From: an uncultured Pseudomonadota bacterium
GTDB taxonomy: Bacteria; Pseudomonadota; Alphaproteobacteria; RF32; CAG-239
Direction of reading: 5' to 3'
NCBI GenBank assembly: GCA_902793695.1
Contig: CADBEI010000021.1
Location: 1 to 41,262 of the forward strand
DNA: 41,262 nt
The number at the start of each line of letters is the position of its first letter. Position 1 is the stretch's first letter. Below are positions 1 to 10,617 of this stretch, piece by piece. Position numbers and translations under genes: made by a program. The notes below the pieces were generated by a model. That model was given only the letters and a program-made list of their open reading frames with translations. It was not told where the DNA came from and did no database searches.

Positions 1-40
1 AAAACTCCCGAGAATAAAAGCATCTCGGGAGTTTCTTGTG
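1..40 (-). terminator. rpoBC operon terminator
   Basis: A perfect inverted repeat (ACTCCCGAG facing CTCGGGAGT, 11-nt loop) lies just after the rpoC stop. Read on the minus strand it is followed by a short T run at the window edge, as in a Rho-independent terminator. It implies that no further gene is co-transcribed downstream of rpoC. Confidence 0.8.
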
Positions 41-56
41 TTTAGTCAGAAAGGAA

Positions 57-3000
57 TTATTCGGCTTCCGTCATTTCCGGAGCGGTGTTGCCTTCCTCAA
101 GCAAAGCTTTTTGCTTTTGAGCGTTGGCTTCCGCCTCCTGACGACGCATTTCCAGAATTTCCTTATCATTCTGTGCCGCAACTTTGCGGAGCGAGCGCAA
201 AACGCTACCCGTACCTGCCGGAATCAAACGTCCGACAATTACGTTTTCTTTCAGACCCGTCAAGGTATCGACCTTACCTTCAACCGCAGCTTCGGTCAAA
301 ACGCGGGTGGTTTCTTGGAAGGATGCGGCCGAAATAAACGACTTGGTCTGCAAGCTGGCCTTGGTAATACCCAAAAGAATATCATCAGCTTTGGCCGGCT
401 CGCCACCTTCGGCAACAATCTTCTGATTTTCAGCTTCAAACACATCGCGGTCAACCTGTTCGCCCACCAAGAATGTAGTGCCGCCGGCGTCGGTAATTTC
501 TACCTTCTTCAGCATTTGCGAAACAATCACCTCAATGTGCTTATCATTAATTGCCACACCTTGCAGGCGGTACACGGCTTGAACTTCCTGAACCAGATAT
601 TCGGCCAGTTTTTCAACACCCAATACGCGCAGAATATCGTGCGGAGCCGGTGTTCCGTCAACCAACAAATCGCCCTTCTTTACCTTATCGCCGTCTTGAA
701 CAACCAAACGACGTCCCTTCGGGATAAGATATTCGATTTCGCGACCTTCGTTATCTTCATCAATTACCTTAATGCGTTGTTTTGCCTTATAGTCCTTGCC
801 GTATTCGACAATACCGTCAATATCGGAGATAATCGCCGGATCCTTCGGACGACGGGCTTCGAACAACTCGGCCACACGCGGCAAACCACCGGTAATATCT
901 TTTGTTTTGGTGCTTTCTCTCGGAATACGAGCGATGACGTCACCGACATGAACTTCGGTATCTTTATCAACGTTCAAAACCGCATCCGGCGACAGATAAT
1001 AACGAACTTCCTTGCCGGAATCGTAAGTTACATGCTTGCCCTTGCTGTTTTTGAGCATAACGCTCGGTTTTAAGCCGGAATATGCACCCGAACCGGATTG
1101 CCAATCAATAACCGTTTTGGAACTGATACCGGTTGTTTCATCCATGGTTTCTTTCATCGAAACGTTCGGAATCAAATCAACCAATTCGGCCTTACCTGCT
1201 TTTTCGGAAATAATCGGCGTCATAAACGGATCCCACTCGGCAACTTTCTTGCCTTTTTCCACTTCGGTACCTTCGGCAACCAAAATCTTGGCGCCGTACG
1301 GAACATGGTGGCGGGATTTTTCGCGGCCCTGCTTATCTTGAATAACGATATCGCAGTTACGCGACAAGATAATCAGATTGCCTTCCGAATTTTCAACCGT
1401 ATGCGTGTTTTCAAGTTTCAAAATACCGGAGAACGGTACTTCAATCATCGATTGTTCGGCCGATTTGGAAGCGGCACCGCCGATGTGGAACGTACGCAGC
1501 GTCAATTGGGTACCAGGCTCGCCGATGGACTGAGCAGCAATCACGCCGACAGCTTCACCGATACTGACCGGATTACCTCTGGCCAAATCACGTCCGTAGC
1601 AAGCGGCACAAACACCATGTTCGCTTTCGCAGGTCAATACCGAACGGATTTTAACTTGTTCAACGCCGGCTTTTTCAACCTTTTCAACATCGGCTTCATC
1701 TATCAGCTTGCCTTTCTTGACAATGACTTCGCCGGTTTCCGGATTCAAAATATCTTCCTGAGCCGTACGTCCCAAAATGCGCTCGCCGATGGTGGCAATA
1801 ACCTGACCGCTGTCAACTACCGGACGAACGATAATGCCGCGTTCGGTACCGCAATCGGTTTCGGTAATAACCACATCTTGTCCCACGTCAACCAGACGAC
1901 GTGTCAAATAACCGGCGTTTGCCGTCTTTAAAGCGGTATCAGCCAAACCTTTACGCGCACCGTGGGTGGAGTTAAAGTATTCCGACACCGTCAAACCTTC
2001 TTTAAAGTTAGAGATAATCGGTTGTTCGATAATTTCGCCTGACGGTTTTGCCATCAAACCGCGCATACCAGCCAATTGGCGCATTTGTGCCGCACTACCG
2101 CGGGCGCCGGAATCGGCCATCATAAACACGGAGTTATATGAACCGTTGACCGGTTTTGAAATGTTTTCCATCATCGCGTTGGCGACTTTATCGGTATAAG
2201 ATGCCCAAATATCAACGACTTTGTTGTATTTTTCGCCTTTGGTAATCAAACCGTTTTGATATTGCTGTTCAAATTCTGCCACCTGAGCGGAAGCTTCGGC
2301 AATCATTTCCTGCTTTTTAGCCGGAACAATCAAATCGTCCTTACCGAACGAAATACCGGACAAGCAAGCGTATCTATAACCCAAGCCCATAATGGCATCG
2401 GCCATGATACAGGTTTCTTTACCGCCGCATACACGATATACTTCATCAATAATCTGCGAAATTTGTTTCTTTTTCACCAAACGATTGACAAGAGAGAACG
2501 GAACGCCCTCTTTCTTCGGCAAAATGTCGGAAACAATAATACGTCCCGGAGTTGTTGCCACAATACCTTTGGTAAATTTGCCGTCATCGCCGACATAAGT
2601 CATACGGCATTTGATTTTGGCGTGCAAATCAACCGCTTTGGCGTTCAATGCCAGCATACATTCTTCCGGACTGGAGTAAATACTGCCTTCACCTATCATC
2701 CCGTCCATTTCATACGTCAGATAATAAATACCCAACACCATATCTTGCGACGGCACGATAATCGGCTTACCCGAAGCCGGAGACAAAACATTGTTTGAAG
2801 ACATCATTAACACGCGAGCTTCCAGTTGTGCTTCAATTGAAAGCGGAACGTGTACTGCCATTTGGTCACCATCGAAGTCGGCGTTAAATGCGGTACAAGC
2901 CAGCGGATGCAAGTGAATTGCCTTACCTTCAACCAATACCGGTTCATAAGCCTGAATGCCCAAACGGTGCAAGGTCGGAGCACGGTTCAACAATACCGGA

Positions 3001-4265
3001 TGTTCACGGATTACTTCTTCCAGAATATCCCAAACTTCCGGACGCTCCTTTTCTACCATACGCTTTGCCGCCTTAATGGTGGTGGCGTGGCCGTAAAGTT
3101 CCAATTTGGCATATACGAACGGCTTAAACAATTCCAAAGCCATTTTCTTCGGCAAGCCGCATTGGTGCATTTTGAGTTCCGGACCGACGGTAATAACCGA
3201 ACGACCGGAATAGTCAACACGCTTACCCAAAAGGTTCTGACGGAAACGTCCCTGCTTACCTTTCAGCATATCAGCCAAAGACTTCAGCGGACGTTTGTTG
3301 GTGCCGGTAATGGCACGACCGCGACGGCCGTTATCAAACAAAGCATCAACTGATTCTTGCAACATACGTTTTTCGTTGCGGACAATAATGTCCGGAGCGT
3401 GCAATTCAATCAGGCGTTTCAAACGATTGTTGCGGTTAATCACACGACGATACAAATCGTTCAAATCAGAAGTGGCAAAACGGCCGCCGTCCAACGGAAC
3501 CAGCGGACGCAAATCAGGCGGAATAACCGGCAATACAGTCAGAATCATCCACTCCGGTTTAGCGTTGGAGTGAATAAATGCTTCCACCAATTTCAGGCGT
3601 TTAACCAACTTTTTGCGTTTGGCTTCGGAAGTTGTTTCCTGCAGTTCCAAACGCATGGCATCACGTTCTGTTTCCAAATCAATATTGGAAAGGATTTCAC
3701 GCAATGCTTCGGCGCCGATACCGGCTCTGAACGAATCTTCGCCGTATTTATCGATGGCATCCTGGTATTCTTCTTCCGTCATCAACTGATTTATCTGCAA
3801 ATCGGTCAACCCCGGTTCAATCACAATGTAGTTTTCAAAATACAATACGCGCTCCAAAGATTTTTCCGAAATATCGGTCAAAGTGGAAATACGCGACGGC
3901 AATGATTTCAAAAACCAAATGTGTGCCACCGGTGCCGCCAATTCGATATGTCCCATTCTTTCGCGGCGAACTTTGGAAAGCGTAACTTCCACACCGCACT
4001 TCTCGCAGACAATACCGCGGCTCTTCATGCGTTTATATTTGCCGCACAAGCACTCGTAATCCTTAACCGGACCGAAAATGCGTGCACAGAACAAACCGTC
4101 TTTTTCCGGCTTAAACGTACGGTAGTTAATGGTTTCCGGTTTTTTTACCTCGCCATACGACCACGAACGAATCTGTTCCGGAGAAGCAATCGAGATTTTA
4201 ATTGCCTCAAAGCTGTCAGCCGCTAATTGTTGCTGATCCATTACATTTACTAATTCATTACTCAT
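57..4265 (-). CDS. rpoC: DNA-directed RNA polymerase subunit beta'
   Basis: This is the largest catalytic subunit of RNA polymerase, 1402 aa, close to the usual bacterial length. The N-terminal zinc ribbon has Cys72, Cys74, Cys87 and Cys90. The clamp and rudder region follows, and the active-site loop NADFDGDQM at residues 461-469 supplies the three magnesium-binding aspartates. A second zinc site ([15 protein letters not shown]) lies about two thirds along. The trigger-loop region and a C-terminal jaw are intact. The start follows a strong ribosome-binding site (GGAGGAG) in the 18-nt gap after rpoB, so the two genes are translated from one transcript. There is no sign of truncation or of an intein. 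Confidence 0.98.
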   Translation of the reverse strand: MSNELVNVMDQQQLAADSFEAIKISIASPEQIRSWSYGEVKKPETINYRTFKPEKDGLFCARIFGPVKDYECLCGKYKRMKSRGIVCEKCGVEVTLSKVRRERMGHIELAAPVAHIWFLKSLPSRISTLTDISEKSLERVLYFENYIVIEPGLTDLQINQLMTEEEYQDAIDKYGEDSFRAGIGAEALREILSNIDLETERDAMRLELQETTSEAKRKKLVKRLKLVEAFIHSNAKPEWMILTVLPVIPPDLRPLVPLDGGRFATSDLNDLYRRVINRNNRLKRLIELHAPDIIVRNEKRMLQESVDALFDNGRRGRAITGTNKRPLKSLADMLKGKQGRFRQNLLGKRVDYSGRSVITVGPELKMHQCGLPKKMALELFKPFVYAKLELYGHATTIKAAKRMVEKERPEVWDILEEVIREHPVLLNRAPTLHRLGIQAYEPVLVEGKAIHLHPLACTAFNADFDGDQMAVHVPLSIEAQLEARVLMMSSNNVLSPASGKPIIVPSQDMVLGIYYLTYEMDGMIGEGSIYSSPEECMLALNAKAVDLHAKIKCRMTYVGDDGKFTKGIVATTPGRIIVSDILPKKEGVPFSLVNRLVKKKQISQIIDEVYRVCGGKETCIMADAIMGLGYRYACLSGISFGKDDLIVPAKKQEMIAEASAQVAEFEQQYQNGLITKGEKYNKVVDIWASYTDKVANAMMENISKPVNGSYNSVFMMADSGARGSAAQMRQLAGMRGLMAKPSGEIIEQPIISNFKEGLTVSEYFNSTHGARKGLADTALKTANAGYLTRRLVDVGQDVVITETDCGTERGIIVRPVVDSGQVIATIGERILGRTAQEDILNPETGEVIVKKGKLIDEADVEKVEKAGVEQVKIRSVLTCESEHGVCAACYGRDLARGNPVSIGEAVGVIAAQSIGEPGTQLTLRTFHIGGAASKSAEQSMIEVPFSGILKLENTHTVENSEGNLIILSRNCDIVIQDKQGREKSRHHVPYGAKILVAEGTEVEKGKKVAEWDPFMTPIISEKAGKAELVDLIPNVSMKETMDETTGISSKTVIDWQSGSGAYSGLKPSVMLKNSKGKHVTYDSGKEVRYYLSPDAVLNVDKDTEVHVGDVIARIPRESTKTKDITGGLPRVAELFEARRPKDPAIISDIDGIVEYGKDYKAKQRIKVIDEDNEGREIEYLIPKGRRLVVQDGDKVKKGDLLVDGTPAPHDILRVLGVEKLAEYLVQEVQAVYRLQGVAINDKHIEVIVSQMLKKVEITDAGGTTFLVGEQVDRDVFEAENQKIVAEGGEPAKADDILLGITKASLQTKSFISAASFQETTRVLTEAAVEGKVDTLTGLKENVIVGRLIPAGTGSVLRSLRKVAAQNDKEILEMRRQEAEANAQKQKALLEEGNTAPEMTEAE

Positions 4266-4283
4266 TCTCTAAACTCCTCCGAA

Positions 4284-7200
4284 TTATGCGTCATCTTCGT
4301 TTAACATTTCAACATTTAAGCACAAAGACTTGATTTCTTTGACCAATACGTTGAATGATTCCGGAATACCGGTATTAAAGCTGTCTTCGCCGGCAACAAT
4401 GGCGTCATAAACTCTGGTTCTGCCGTCAACGTCATCGGATTTAATGGTAAGCATTTCTTGCAACGTATAAGCCGCACCGTAGGCTTGCAGTGCCCACACT
4501 TCCATTTCGCCGAAACGTTGGCCGCCGAATTGAGCCTTACCGCCCAAAGGTTGCTGTGTAACCAAACCGTAAGGACCGACCGAACGTGCGTGCATTTTTT
4601 CATCAACAATGTGGTGAAGTTTAATCATATACATAACGCCGACCGTGACTTTGCGGTCAAATTTTTCACCGGTACGACCGTCATACAGGTCAATCTGACC
4701 GGAAACCGGCAAACCGGCCATAGTCAGCATACTGTTGATATCGTCGCCGGTTGCACCGTCGAATACCGGAGTTGCCATCGGAATACCGTTCTTCAAGTTG
4801 GAAATCATTTCCATCTTTTCATCTTCAGTCAAAGTAGCAACTTCTTTCTTATATTGCTTTTCGCCATAAATTTCTTTCAGGCGCTTATTCAGTTCTTCGG
4901 CCGTTTTTTCGCCGCGCTTATATTGCTCGCACATTTCATTGAGCTGTGCGCCCAATTCTTTGGCGGCCCAACCGAGGTGAGTTTCCAAAATTTGGCCCAC
5001 GTTCATACGCGAAGGCACGCCGAGCGGGTTCAACACCACATCAACCGGAGTACCGTCTTCGGTATACGGCATATCCGCCAGCGGCAATACGCGCGAAACC
5101 GTACCTTTGTTACCATGACGACCGGCCATCTTATCACCGGTTTGCATTTTTCTCTTGGTGGCAATAAATACCTTAACCAGTTTCAAAACGCCCGGCAACA
5201 AATCATCACCGCGTTGAACTTTTGCTACTTTGTCGTCATAATGGGCTTTGATATCGGCCATACGAGCATCAAATGCACCGTTAAATTCCTCTATTCTGCC
5301 CATAATGTCTTCGTTTTTAACCACGATTTCTTTCCATTTGGCAACCGGAAATTCCGCCAGTTTTTCGGCAGTGATTTTTTCGTTTTTCTTAAATCCTTTC
5401 GGGCCGTCGACCACAGTCTGACCAACCAGCATTTTTTCCAAACGAGCCTGATAGTTGCGGCGAATAATTGCCATTTCATCATCACGGTCTTTGGCCAAAG
5501 CGGAAATTTCTTCCTGTTCGATAGCCAGAGCGCGCTCGTCTTTTTCCACGCCACGGCGCGAGAAAATACGAACATCAACCACAATACCGTCGACACCCGG
5601 CTGTGCACGTAACGAAGTATCACGAACATCGCTGGCTTTTTCACCGAAAATGGCACGCAAGAGTTTTTCTTCCGGAGTTACCGGAGATTCGCCCTTCGGC
5701 GTAACCTTTCCGACCAAAATATCGCCGGCCTTGACGTGTGCTCCGACATAAACGATACCTGCTTCATCAAGGTTGCGCAAAGCATCTTCGCTGACATTCG
5801 GAATATCGCGAGTAATTTCTTCCTGACCGAGTTTGGTATCGCGTGCCATTACTTCAAATTCTTCAATGTGCAGCGAAGTCAAAACATCGTCACGCGAAAT
5901 ACGTTCCGAAAGCAAAATAGCATCTTCGTAGTTCAAACCGTTCCACGGCATAAAGGCCACCAACAGGTTTTTACCCAAAGCAAGTTCGCCCAAATTGGTA
6001 CACGGACCGTCGGCAATAATATCGCCTTTCTTAATGTGGTCACCGACTTTTACCAACGGAACTTGATTGATGCAGGTATTTTGGTTGGAACGACGGAACT
6101 TGGAAAGTTTATAAATCTCAACACCGGCATCGCGAACTTCATCGCCGTCGGTACGAATAACGATACGATTAGCATCAACCGCATCAACCACACCGTCGTA
6201 TTTAGCTACCAAAGTAGCACCGGAATCTTTTGCCACCGTTGCTTCAATACCGGTACCGACCAGCGGTGCTTCGGAACGAAGCAAAGGCACGCCTTGACGT
6301 TGCATGTTAGAACCCATCAGCGCACGGTTAGCGTCATCGTTTTCCAAGAACGGAATCAAAGCGGCAGCCACCGAAACCAACTGTTTTGGCGAAACGTCGA
6401 TGTAATCGATGTCTTCCGGCTTATGAAATTCAACTTCGCCGGCGCAACGGCAGGTAATCAAATCATTTACAAAATGACCTTTATCATCAACCTTGGCATT
6501 GGCTTCGGCAATAATGATTTTTTTATCTTCGCCCGTAACCGGATCTTTAAAAGTTCTGCTTTCATCATCTGCAGACAAATAATCAACATCATCGGTTACC
6601 TTTCCCTTAACCACGCGACGATACGGACATTCAATAAAGCCGTATTTATTCACGCGCGCGTATGTAGATAAAGAGTTAATCAAACCGATGTTCGGACCTT
6701 CCGGTGATTCAATCGGGCAGATACGACCATAATGGGTAGGATGCACGTCGCGGACTTCAAAGCCGGCACGATCACGGCTCAAACCGCCAGGGCCCAAAGC
6801 TGACAAACGACGCTTATGCGTAATTTCCGACAACGGGTTGTTCTGATCCATAAATTGCGACAACTGCGAAGAACCGAAAAACTCACGAATTACCGAAGCA
6901 ATCGGCTTGGCATTGATTAAATCTTGCGGTTTAACGTTGTTCAAAACTTCGGCACTCATTTTTTCTTTGATGGCGCGTTCCATTCTGAGCAAGCCCATAC
7001 GATATTGGTTTTCCATCAATTCGCCGACTGAACGCACACGACGATTGCCGAGGTGGTCAATATCATCGACCTGACCTCTGCCGTCACGAATTTCAACCAG
7101 CTTTTTAACAATCAACAAAATATCTTCTTTGCGCAGAACACGCAAAGTATCCGGAGCTTCGCTGAACGGAATGTTCAATGAGGCGTTCATCTTAACACGG

Positions 7201-8498
7201 CCCACAGCGGACAAATCATAGCGTTCGGAATCAAAGAACTGCTGCTTGAAAGAGGCATCCGCCGCCTCCAAAGTTGCCGGTTCGCCCGGACGCATAACGC
7301 GATAAATATCAAACAATGCTTCCTGACGATTGCTGTTTTTATCAGCAGCCAATGTATTGCGGATATACGGACCGACATTCAAGTTATCGATATACAAAGT
7401 ATCAACTTCCTTGACTTTATTCTCAGCCAGTTTATTCAGCAAATCTTCATTGATTTCATCTCCGGCTTCGGCCAAAACTTCGCCGTTTTTGGTTACGATG
7501 TTTTTAGCCAAGAATTTACCGTACATCTGCTCTTTGCCGACTTTGAAAAATTCCAAACCTTCGTCAGCCAGTTTTTGTGCACTTCTCGGAGTCAGCTTTT
7601 TACCGGCTTCCCATACTTCTTCGCCGGTAGCAGCATTAACCAGCGCAAAGTCAAACTTAACGCCTTTCATACGCTTCGGCTCAAACTTCATTTTCCATGC
7701 TTTTTTATCAGCCAGATAGGTTTCGGTATCATAGAAGTAATTTAAGATTTCTTCTTTATCCATACCTTTGATATCTTCAAGCGCAACTTCCTTACCTTCT
7801 TTGGCGGCTTTGGCGATTTTTTCTTCGGTTTCTTTCGAATACAAAGAATAGAAAATCGAGGTTACCGGCAATTTACGGCGACGATCAATACGCGCATAAA
7901 TCAAATCTTTGGCATCAAACTCAAAATCAAGCCACGAACCGCGATACGGAATAATGCGGGCCGAAAACAGCTTTTTACCCGAAGATACGTTCTTACCGCC
8001 GTCGCTATCAAAGAAAACGCCCGGAGAACGGTGCATTTGCGAAACTACGACACGCTCGGTACCGTTGAAAATAAACGTACCTTTTTCAGTCATTAACGGG
8101 ATATCACCCATATAAACTTCCTGCTCCTTCACATCGTGAATGGAACGAGAGCCGGTAGCTTCATCCACATCAAACACCACCAAACGCAACGTAGCCTTAA
8201 TCGGCGCAGCGTAGGTCATATCGCGACGAATGCACTCTTCTTCATCATATTTCGGCTTATCCAAAACATAACCGACAAACTCCAATTCACCGTTACCGGC
8301 GTAATCGCTTATCGGAAAAATAGATTTAAATACTTCTTCCAAACCAAACTCACAGTGGTCGCCATTGGCGTCAACATTGTTGATAAAACCTGAGTAGGAG
8401 CCGGTTTGCACATCAATTAAATTCGGCATATCCATAACGGCATCGATTCGGCCGAAATTTTTTCTTACACGCTTTTTGCCCGTATAAGATTCACTCAT
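4284..8498 (-). CDS. rpoB: DNA-directed RNA polymerase subunit beta
   Basis: Beta subunit of RNA polymerase, 1404 aa from the chosen start. The rifampicin pocket ([20 protein letters not shown] and following residues) carries the ordinary Asp, His and Ser residues of sensitive enzymes. The segment with [19 protein letters not shown] and the C-terminal clamp-binding region ([19 protein letters not shown]) are fully conserved. I chose the ATG at 8498 because AGAAGGAAAA lies just upstream and family members begin close to the Tyr-Thr-Gly-Lys-Lys-Arg-Val-Arg-Lys segment. An in-frame TTG at 8534 would add 12 residues with no good ribosome site. The gene is normally preceded by rplJ-rplL; here it stands alone behind its own promoter. 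Confidence 0.97.
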   Translation of the reverse strand: MSESYTGKKRVRKNFGRIDAVMDMPNLIDVQTGSYSGFINNVDANGDHCEFGLEEVFKSIFPISDYAGNGELEFVGYVLDKPKYDEEECIRRDMTYAAPIKATLRLVVFDVDEATGSRSIHDVKEQEVYMGDIPLMTEKGTFIFNGTERVVVSQMHRSPGVFFDSDGGKNVSSGKKLFSARIIPYRGSWLDFEFDAKDLIYARIDRRRKLPVTSIFYSLYSKETEEKIAKAAKEGKEVALEDIKGMDKEEILNYFYDTETYLADKKAWKMKFEPKRMKGVKFDFALVNAATGEEVWEAGKKLTPRSAQKLADEGLEFFKVGKEQMYGKFLAKNIVTKNGEVLAEAGDEINEDLLNKLAENKVKEVDTLYIDNLNVGPYIRNTLAADKNSNRQEALFDIYRVMRPGEPATLEAADASFKQQFFDSERYDLSAVGRVKMNASLNIPFSEAPDTLRVLRKEDILLIVKKLVEIRDGRGQVDDIDHLGNRRVRSVGELMENQYRMGLLRMERAIKEKMSAEVLNNVKPQDLINAKPIASVIREFFGSSQLSQFMDQNNPLSEITHKRRLSALGPGGLSRDRAGFEVRDVHPTHYGRICPIESPEGPNIGLINSLSTYARVNKYGFIECPYRRVVKGKVTDDVDYLSADDESRTFKDPVTGEDKKIIIAEANAKVDDKGHFVNDLITCRCAGEVEFHKPEDIDYIDVSPKQLVSVAAALIPFLENDDANRALMGSNMQRQGVPLLRSEAPLVGTGIEATVAKDSGATLVAKYDGVVDAVDANRIVIRTDGDEVRDAGVEIYKLSKFRRSNQNTCINQVPLVKVGDHIKKGDIIADGPCTNLGELALGKNLLVAFMPWNGLNYEDAILLSERISRDDVLTSLHIEEFEVMARDTKLGQEEITRDIPNVSEDALRNLDEAGIVYVGAHVKAGDILVGKVTPKGESPVTPEEKLLRAIFGEKASDVRDTSLRAQPGVDGIVVDVRIFSRRGVEKDERALAIEQEEISALAKDRDDEMAIIRRNYQARLEKMLVGQTVVDGPKGFKKNEKITAEKLAEFPVAKWKEIVVKNEDIMGRIEEFNGAFDARMADIKAHYDDKVAKVQRGDDLLPGVLKLVKVFIATKRKMQTGDKMAGRHGNKGTVSRVLPLADMPYTEDGTPVDVVLNPLGVPSRMNVGQILETHLGWAAKELGAQLNEMCEQYKRGEKTAEELNKRLKEIYGEKQYKKEVATLTEDEKMEMISNLKNGIPMATPVFDGATGDDINSMLTMAGLPVSGQIDLYDGRTGEKFDRKVTVGVMYMIKLHHIVDEKMHARSVGPYGLVTQQPLGGKAQFGGQRFGEMEVWALQAYGAAYTLQEMLTIKSDDVDGRTRVYDAIVAGEDSFNTGIPESFNVLVKEIKSLCLNVEMLNEDDA

Positions 8499-8584
8499 GT
8501 ACTTTTTCCTTCTAAAATATTGATTCTGCGACAATTCTTTTGAAAAAATTCAATCCCGTCAACAGAAGGTTAAAACTTCTAAAA

Positions 8585-8640
8585 CGCTCAAAAAGAATAA
8601 GACCAAACCCTCGGTAAAATCTGACCTCTCAGCCTTATTC
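8585..8640 (-). promoter_or_regulatory. Candidate attenuator hairpin in the rpoB leader
   Basis: In the roughly 185-nt leader between the rpoB promoter and start codon, GAATAAG (8640-8634) can pair perfectly with CTTATTC (8601-8595). It encloses a small CTGA/TCAG hairpin and an ACC/GGT pair, and is followed directly by TTTTT. This shape resembles a transcription attenuator or a protein-binding leader. The fold is read by eye; a regulatory role is inference. Confidence 0.4.
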
Positions 8641-8689
8641 GCCAAATAATAAAAGCATGGATTTTTACATCGCATATTAAACTGCGCGA

Positions 8690-8718
8690 AGTATATATTT
8701 TTTTTATTTTTTTTGCAA
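8690..8718 (-). promoter_or_regulatory. rpoBC promoter
   Basis: Minus-strand -35 box TTGCAA (8718-8713) and -10 box TATACT (8695-8690) are separated by exactly 17 nt of A/T-rich sequence. The predicted start is near 8683, leaving a leader of about 185 nt. The rest of 8535-8859 holds only this promoter, the leader and a neighbouring terminator; I see no gene in it. Confidence 0.75.
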
Positions 8719-8814
8719 GTATTTTTATTTAAAAATAAAACTTTTTTTGTGAGATGTAAATTTGATAAGTTAAAATGCGGCAAAAATACACCGTTTTTAC
8801 CACCCGACGAGCAC

Positions 8815-8856
8815 AAAAAAACATTGCCGACTGTTGTGTCAGCAATGTTTTTTCTA
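8815..8856 (-). terminator. Terminator after the helical-repeat gene
   Basis: AAAAAACATTGC faces GCAATGTTTTTT across a 14-nt loop, forming a strong hairpin with T runs on both strands. It ends the minus-strand gene whose stop is at 8860 and insulates it from the rpoB promoter just downstream. Confidence 0.85.
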
Positions 8857-8859
8857 ATT

Positions 8860-9855
8860 TTAATGTTTCTTGGTCTTAAGTCTCCGGTAGTATTCTTCTT
8901 TTACTTCATCACTATACTCACATTGACCGGGAGATGTCTTTTCAAAGAATGTATCCAAATACTTCTTTGCTTCCGCTCTCGGAAAGTGTTCAACAATCTT
9001 ATCAAGAGTCTCGTTCCACAGATCCATATCGTTCTTAAGAGCAAGATCCAGAAGCGTTGTAATTTCCTCTTTTGAAGAACAAACATCGAAGATTTTAGCG
9101 AAAAGTTCGCTGCCTATTGAGGCTCTTTTTTCAATAAATTTCTGCAACATTTCCCTTAAATCCTCGTCGGAATAAAGACGGAGAATCTTACACTCCACTT
9201 CGTTATCCAAATGCAAATCATTGTCGGCTGCGGCCATCAAAATATCCTTGGTTTCGTCTTTTCCGAAAACTCGGAAAACCTTGTTGAAAACCTCCATTAC
9301 AAAGTTTTTCTGATTAAGGATAATTTCTTTTGCTTCCTTGCCGAAAACGCCGATTGCCCTGATAAGAACCTCGTTTGTCAGATCACAATGCTTGGTATAT
9401 GTGAGCATCAATTCCAAGGAAACTTCTTTGGGAAAAGTATCCAGCATTTTGAGCAGAACCTCAGGATAAATATGCCCGTGAAATCTACAATAAATTATAT
9501 TGGCATCTTCTTCCGAAAGATTTTGGAACAACTGTTTCTGAGTTTCTGTCGTCGGATCAATGTCTTCACACTCTCCGGCCGCGATTTTTCGAGCTTTTTC
9601 AGCTTTGCATCGCCTGATGTATTCCTCAAGGAATATATGAGGTTTTTCAACTCTGAATCGTTCAGTAAACTCCTTCCTGTCAGCTTCATCCTTGCGACGC
9701 TGAATAAAGTCATCCAGAGACGCCGTACACAACCTGTCTAAAGCAACATCGTTTACATCTGCACTGAAAGAAATGTACTCGCGCATGACCGCAACGGGAT
9801 CGGCACAGTTGAATATACCAATCTGCTGCCTTTTTGTTAATAATTTTGGTTTCAT
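8860..9855 (-). CDS. Unknown helical-repeat protein
   Basis: A 331-aa protein that I do not recognise as a named family. There is no signal peptide or membrane segment, so it is probably cytoplasmic. Residues 1-125 are charged and helical, with a few cysteines. Residues about 130-306 form six consecutive units of 26-32 residues with the shared pattern Glu-Val/Leu-x2-Lys/Arg-x4-Phe-x3-Glu-x4-Leu (for example NEVLIRAIGVFGKEAKEIIL and GSELFAKIFDVCSSKEEITT). This suggests a solenoid of helix pairs, as in other alpha-helical repeat scaffolds. It stands alone, with its own terminator and a leader containing a 59-bp tandem duplication. The gene call is firm because the frame is long and bounded; function is unknown, and a protein-binding scaffold is inference. 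Confidence 0.8.
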   Translation of the reverse strand: MKPKLLTKRQQIGIFNCADPVAVMREYISFSADVNDVALDRLCTASLDDFIQRRKDEADRKEFTERFRVEKPHIFLEEYIRRCKAEKARKIAAGECEDIDPTTETQKQLFQNLSEEDANIIYCRFHGHIYPEVLLKMLDTFPKEVSLELMLTYTKHCDLTNEVLIRAIGVFGKEAKEIILNQKNFVMEVFNKVFRVFGKDETKDILMAAADNDLHLDNEVECKILRLYSDEDLREMLQKFIEKRASIGSELFAKIFDVCSSKEEITTLLDLALKNDMDLWNETLDKIVEHFPRAEAKKYLDTFFEKTSPGQCEYSDEVKEEYYRRLKTKKH

Positions 9856-9862
9856 AAATAAT

Positions 9863-9980
9863 AAAATTTAAAGATAAAACAAAGTTAATAATAATAAATT
9901 TTGTCGATAGTCTTATGTGTTAAAATTTAAAGATAAAACAAAGTTAATAATAATAAATTTTGTCGATAGTCTTATGTGTT
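9863..9980. repeat. 59-bp perfect tandem duplication
   Basis: Two identical 59-bp units, 9863-9921 and 9922-9980, lie directly upstream of the helical-repeat gene. They are A/T-rich. A possible minus-strand -35 box TTGACT (9997-9992) sits just outside the outer unit, and a weak -10 (TAAGAC, 9974-9969) sits inside it, so the duplication lengthens the leader. Perfect identity implies recent origin. Confidence 0.95.
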
Positions 9981-10036
9981 TTTTGGTAAAAAGTCAAGTT
10001 TAAATTTGCGAGAGCAGTATTTTTAATTAAAATAAA

Positions 10037-10185
10037 TGTCATCCCTCGGTCTGCGCTATGCGTCAGGCCGTCAAGGGATCTTATCTTTGTGAAGCGCTAT
10101 ATTTATTGAAGCGGAAGTGGCACTTGCGTGCCAAAAGTCGCGATACATTGACGCACGAATGCACCGCATCGTGCGAGGTATGACA
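10037..10185. mobile_element. MITE-like dispersed repeat, copy 1
   Basis: A 149-bp element bounded by imperfect terminal inverted repeats, TGTCATCCCTCG at the left and CGAGGTATGACA at the right (11 of 12 bases match). A second copy at 34961-35110 is very similar along its whole length. Internal hairpins include TGGCAC/GTGCCA and a long one around GCACGAATGC. It has no coding capacity. The ends and size suit a non-autonomous mobile or REP-type element; no transposase is present in the window. Confidence 0.7.
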
Positions 10186-10194
10186 CCATTTTTA

Positions 10195-10314
10195 TGCGCT
10201 CATCGCCTAAAGGCGACCGGCACACTCCCGTGTGTCTTTCGCTGGTGGTCGAACTTCCCCACGGAAGTTCGAGCCTCAAAGATACCAATAAAAAATCCCT
10301 CCACATAGGGAGGG
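10195..10314. repeat. Multi-hairpin repeat module, copy 1
   Basis: A module of about 120 bp, nearly identical to 10387-10507. It contains successive perfect hairpins: TCGCC/GGCGA, CACAC/GTGTG, TCGAACTTCC/GGAAGTTCGA, and the left part of a terminator hairpin (CCCTCC/GGAGGG). In this copy the terminator lacks its trailing T run and runs into unrelated sequence. No protein is supported in either strand. Confidence 0.85.
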
Positions 10315-10386
10315 TGCGCCTAATCGGCTAACAAAACTGCGTTTTGTGAAGAAGACTGGCTACGGCATAAACCGCCTTCGCCGCCC

Positions 10387-10507
10387 CTGCGCTCATCGCC
10401 TAAAGGCGACCGGCACACTCCCGTGTGTCTTTCGCTGGTGGTCGAACTTCCCCACGGAAGTTCGAGCCTCGAGGATACCAATAAAAAATCCCTCCACATA
10501 GGGAGGG
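10387..10507. repeat. Multi-hairpin repeat module, copy 2
   Basis: The second copy of the module, fused to the tRNA-Leu terminator. The 72 bases between the copies (10315-10386) contain a CAAAAC/GTTTTG hairpin and no gene. The bases GGAAGTTCGAG followed closely by ACCAATAAAAAATCCCTCC mimic, on the plus strand, the T-arm, ACCA end and terminator of the real tRNA facing it. Confidence 0.85.
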
Positions 10508-10520
10508 ATTTTTTATTGGT
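10477..10520 (-). terminator. tRNA-Leu terminator with 19-bp stem
   Basis: A perfect 19-bp inverted repeat (ACCAATAAAAAATCCCTCC, 6-nt loop, then its complement) follows the tRNA on the minus strand. One arm begins with the ACCA of the tRNA 3' end, so in the primary transcript the mature 3' end would be paired. The T-rich part of the stem supplies the termination signal. Confidence 0.8.
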
Positions 10521-10602
10521 GCCCTGAAGAAGACTCGAACTTCCACTGCCTGAGGCAACATGCACCTGAAGCATGCGCGTCTACCAATTCCGCCATCAGG
10601 GC
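10517..10602 (-). tRNA. tRNA-Leu (anticodon CAG)
   Basis: A class II (long variable arm) tRNA of 86 nt including an encoded CCA. The acceptor stem GCCCTGA pairs perfectly with TCAGGGC, and the discriminator base is A, as expected for leucine. The D-arm reads GGCGGAATTGGTAGAC. The anticodon stem CATGC/GCATG closes loop TTCAGGT, which gives anticodon CAG for CTG codons. The T-loop is TTCGAGT. The promoter upstream is close to consensus. Confidence 0.95.
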
Positions 10603-10617
10603 AACTTATCAGAAGTC

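Noticed and set aside
36-1931. Long plus-strand open frames opposite rpoC
   Set aside because: They lie antisense to a fully conserved gene, lack ribosome sites and have no family resemblance; they arise from its codon use.
4458-6671. Long plus-strand open frames opposite rpoB
   Set aside because: Antisense shadows of a conserved gene; the peptides are rich in unlikely residues and match nothing.
8605-8640. CTGAGA in the rpoB leader, reminiscent of a thiamine-pyrophosphate riboswitch
   Set aside because: The other conserved segments of that riboswitch (the ACCTGATC-type helix and the GCGTAGGGA end) are absent, and the gene is not a thiamine gene.
8559-8816. A minus-strand 85-codon frame upstream of rpoB
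   Set aside because: It spans the rpoB promoter and leader and a terminator, so it cannot be a normal gene.
10103-10574. Two minus-strand frames with a shared peptide beginning MWRDFLLVS
   Set aside because: The shared peptide comes from the duplicated hairpin module; the frames run through terminators and a tRNA.
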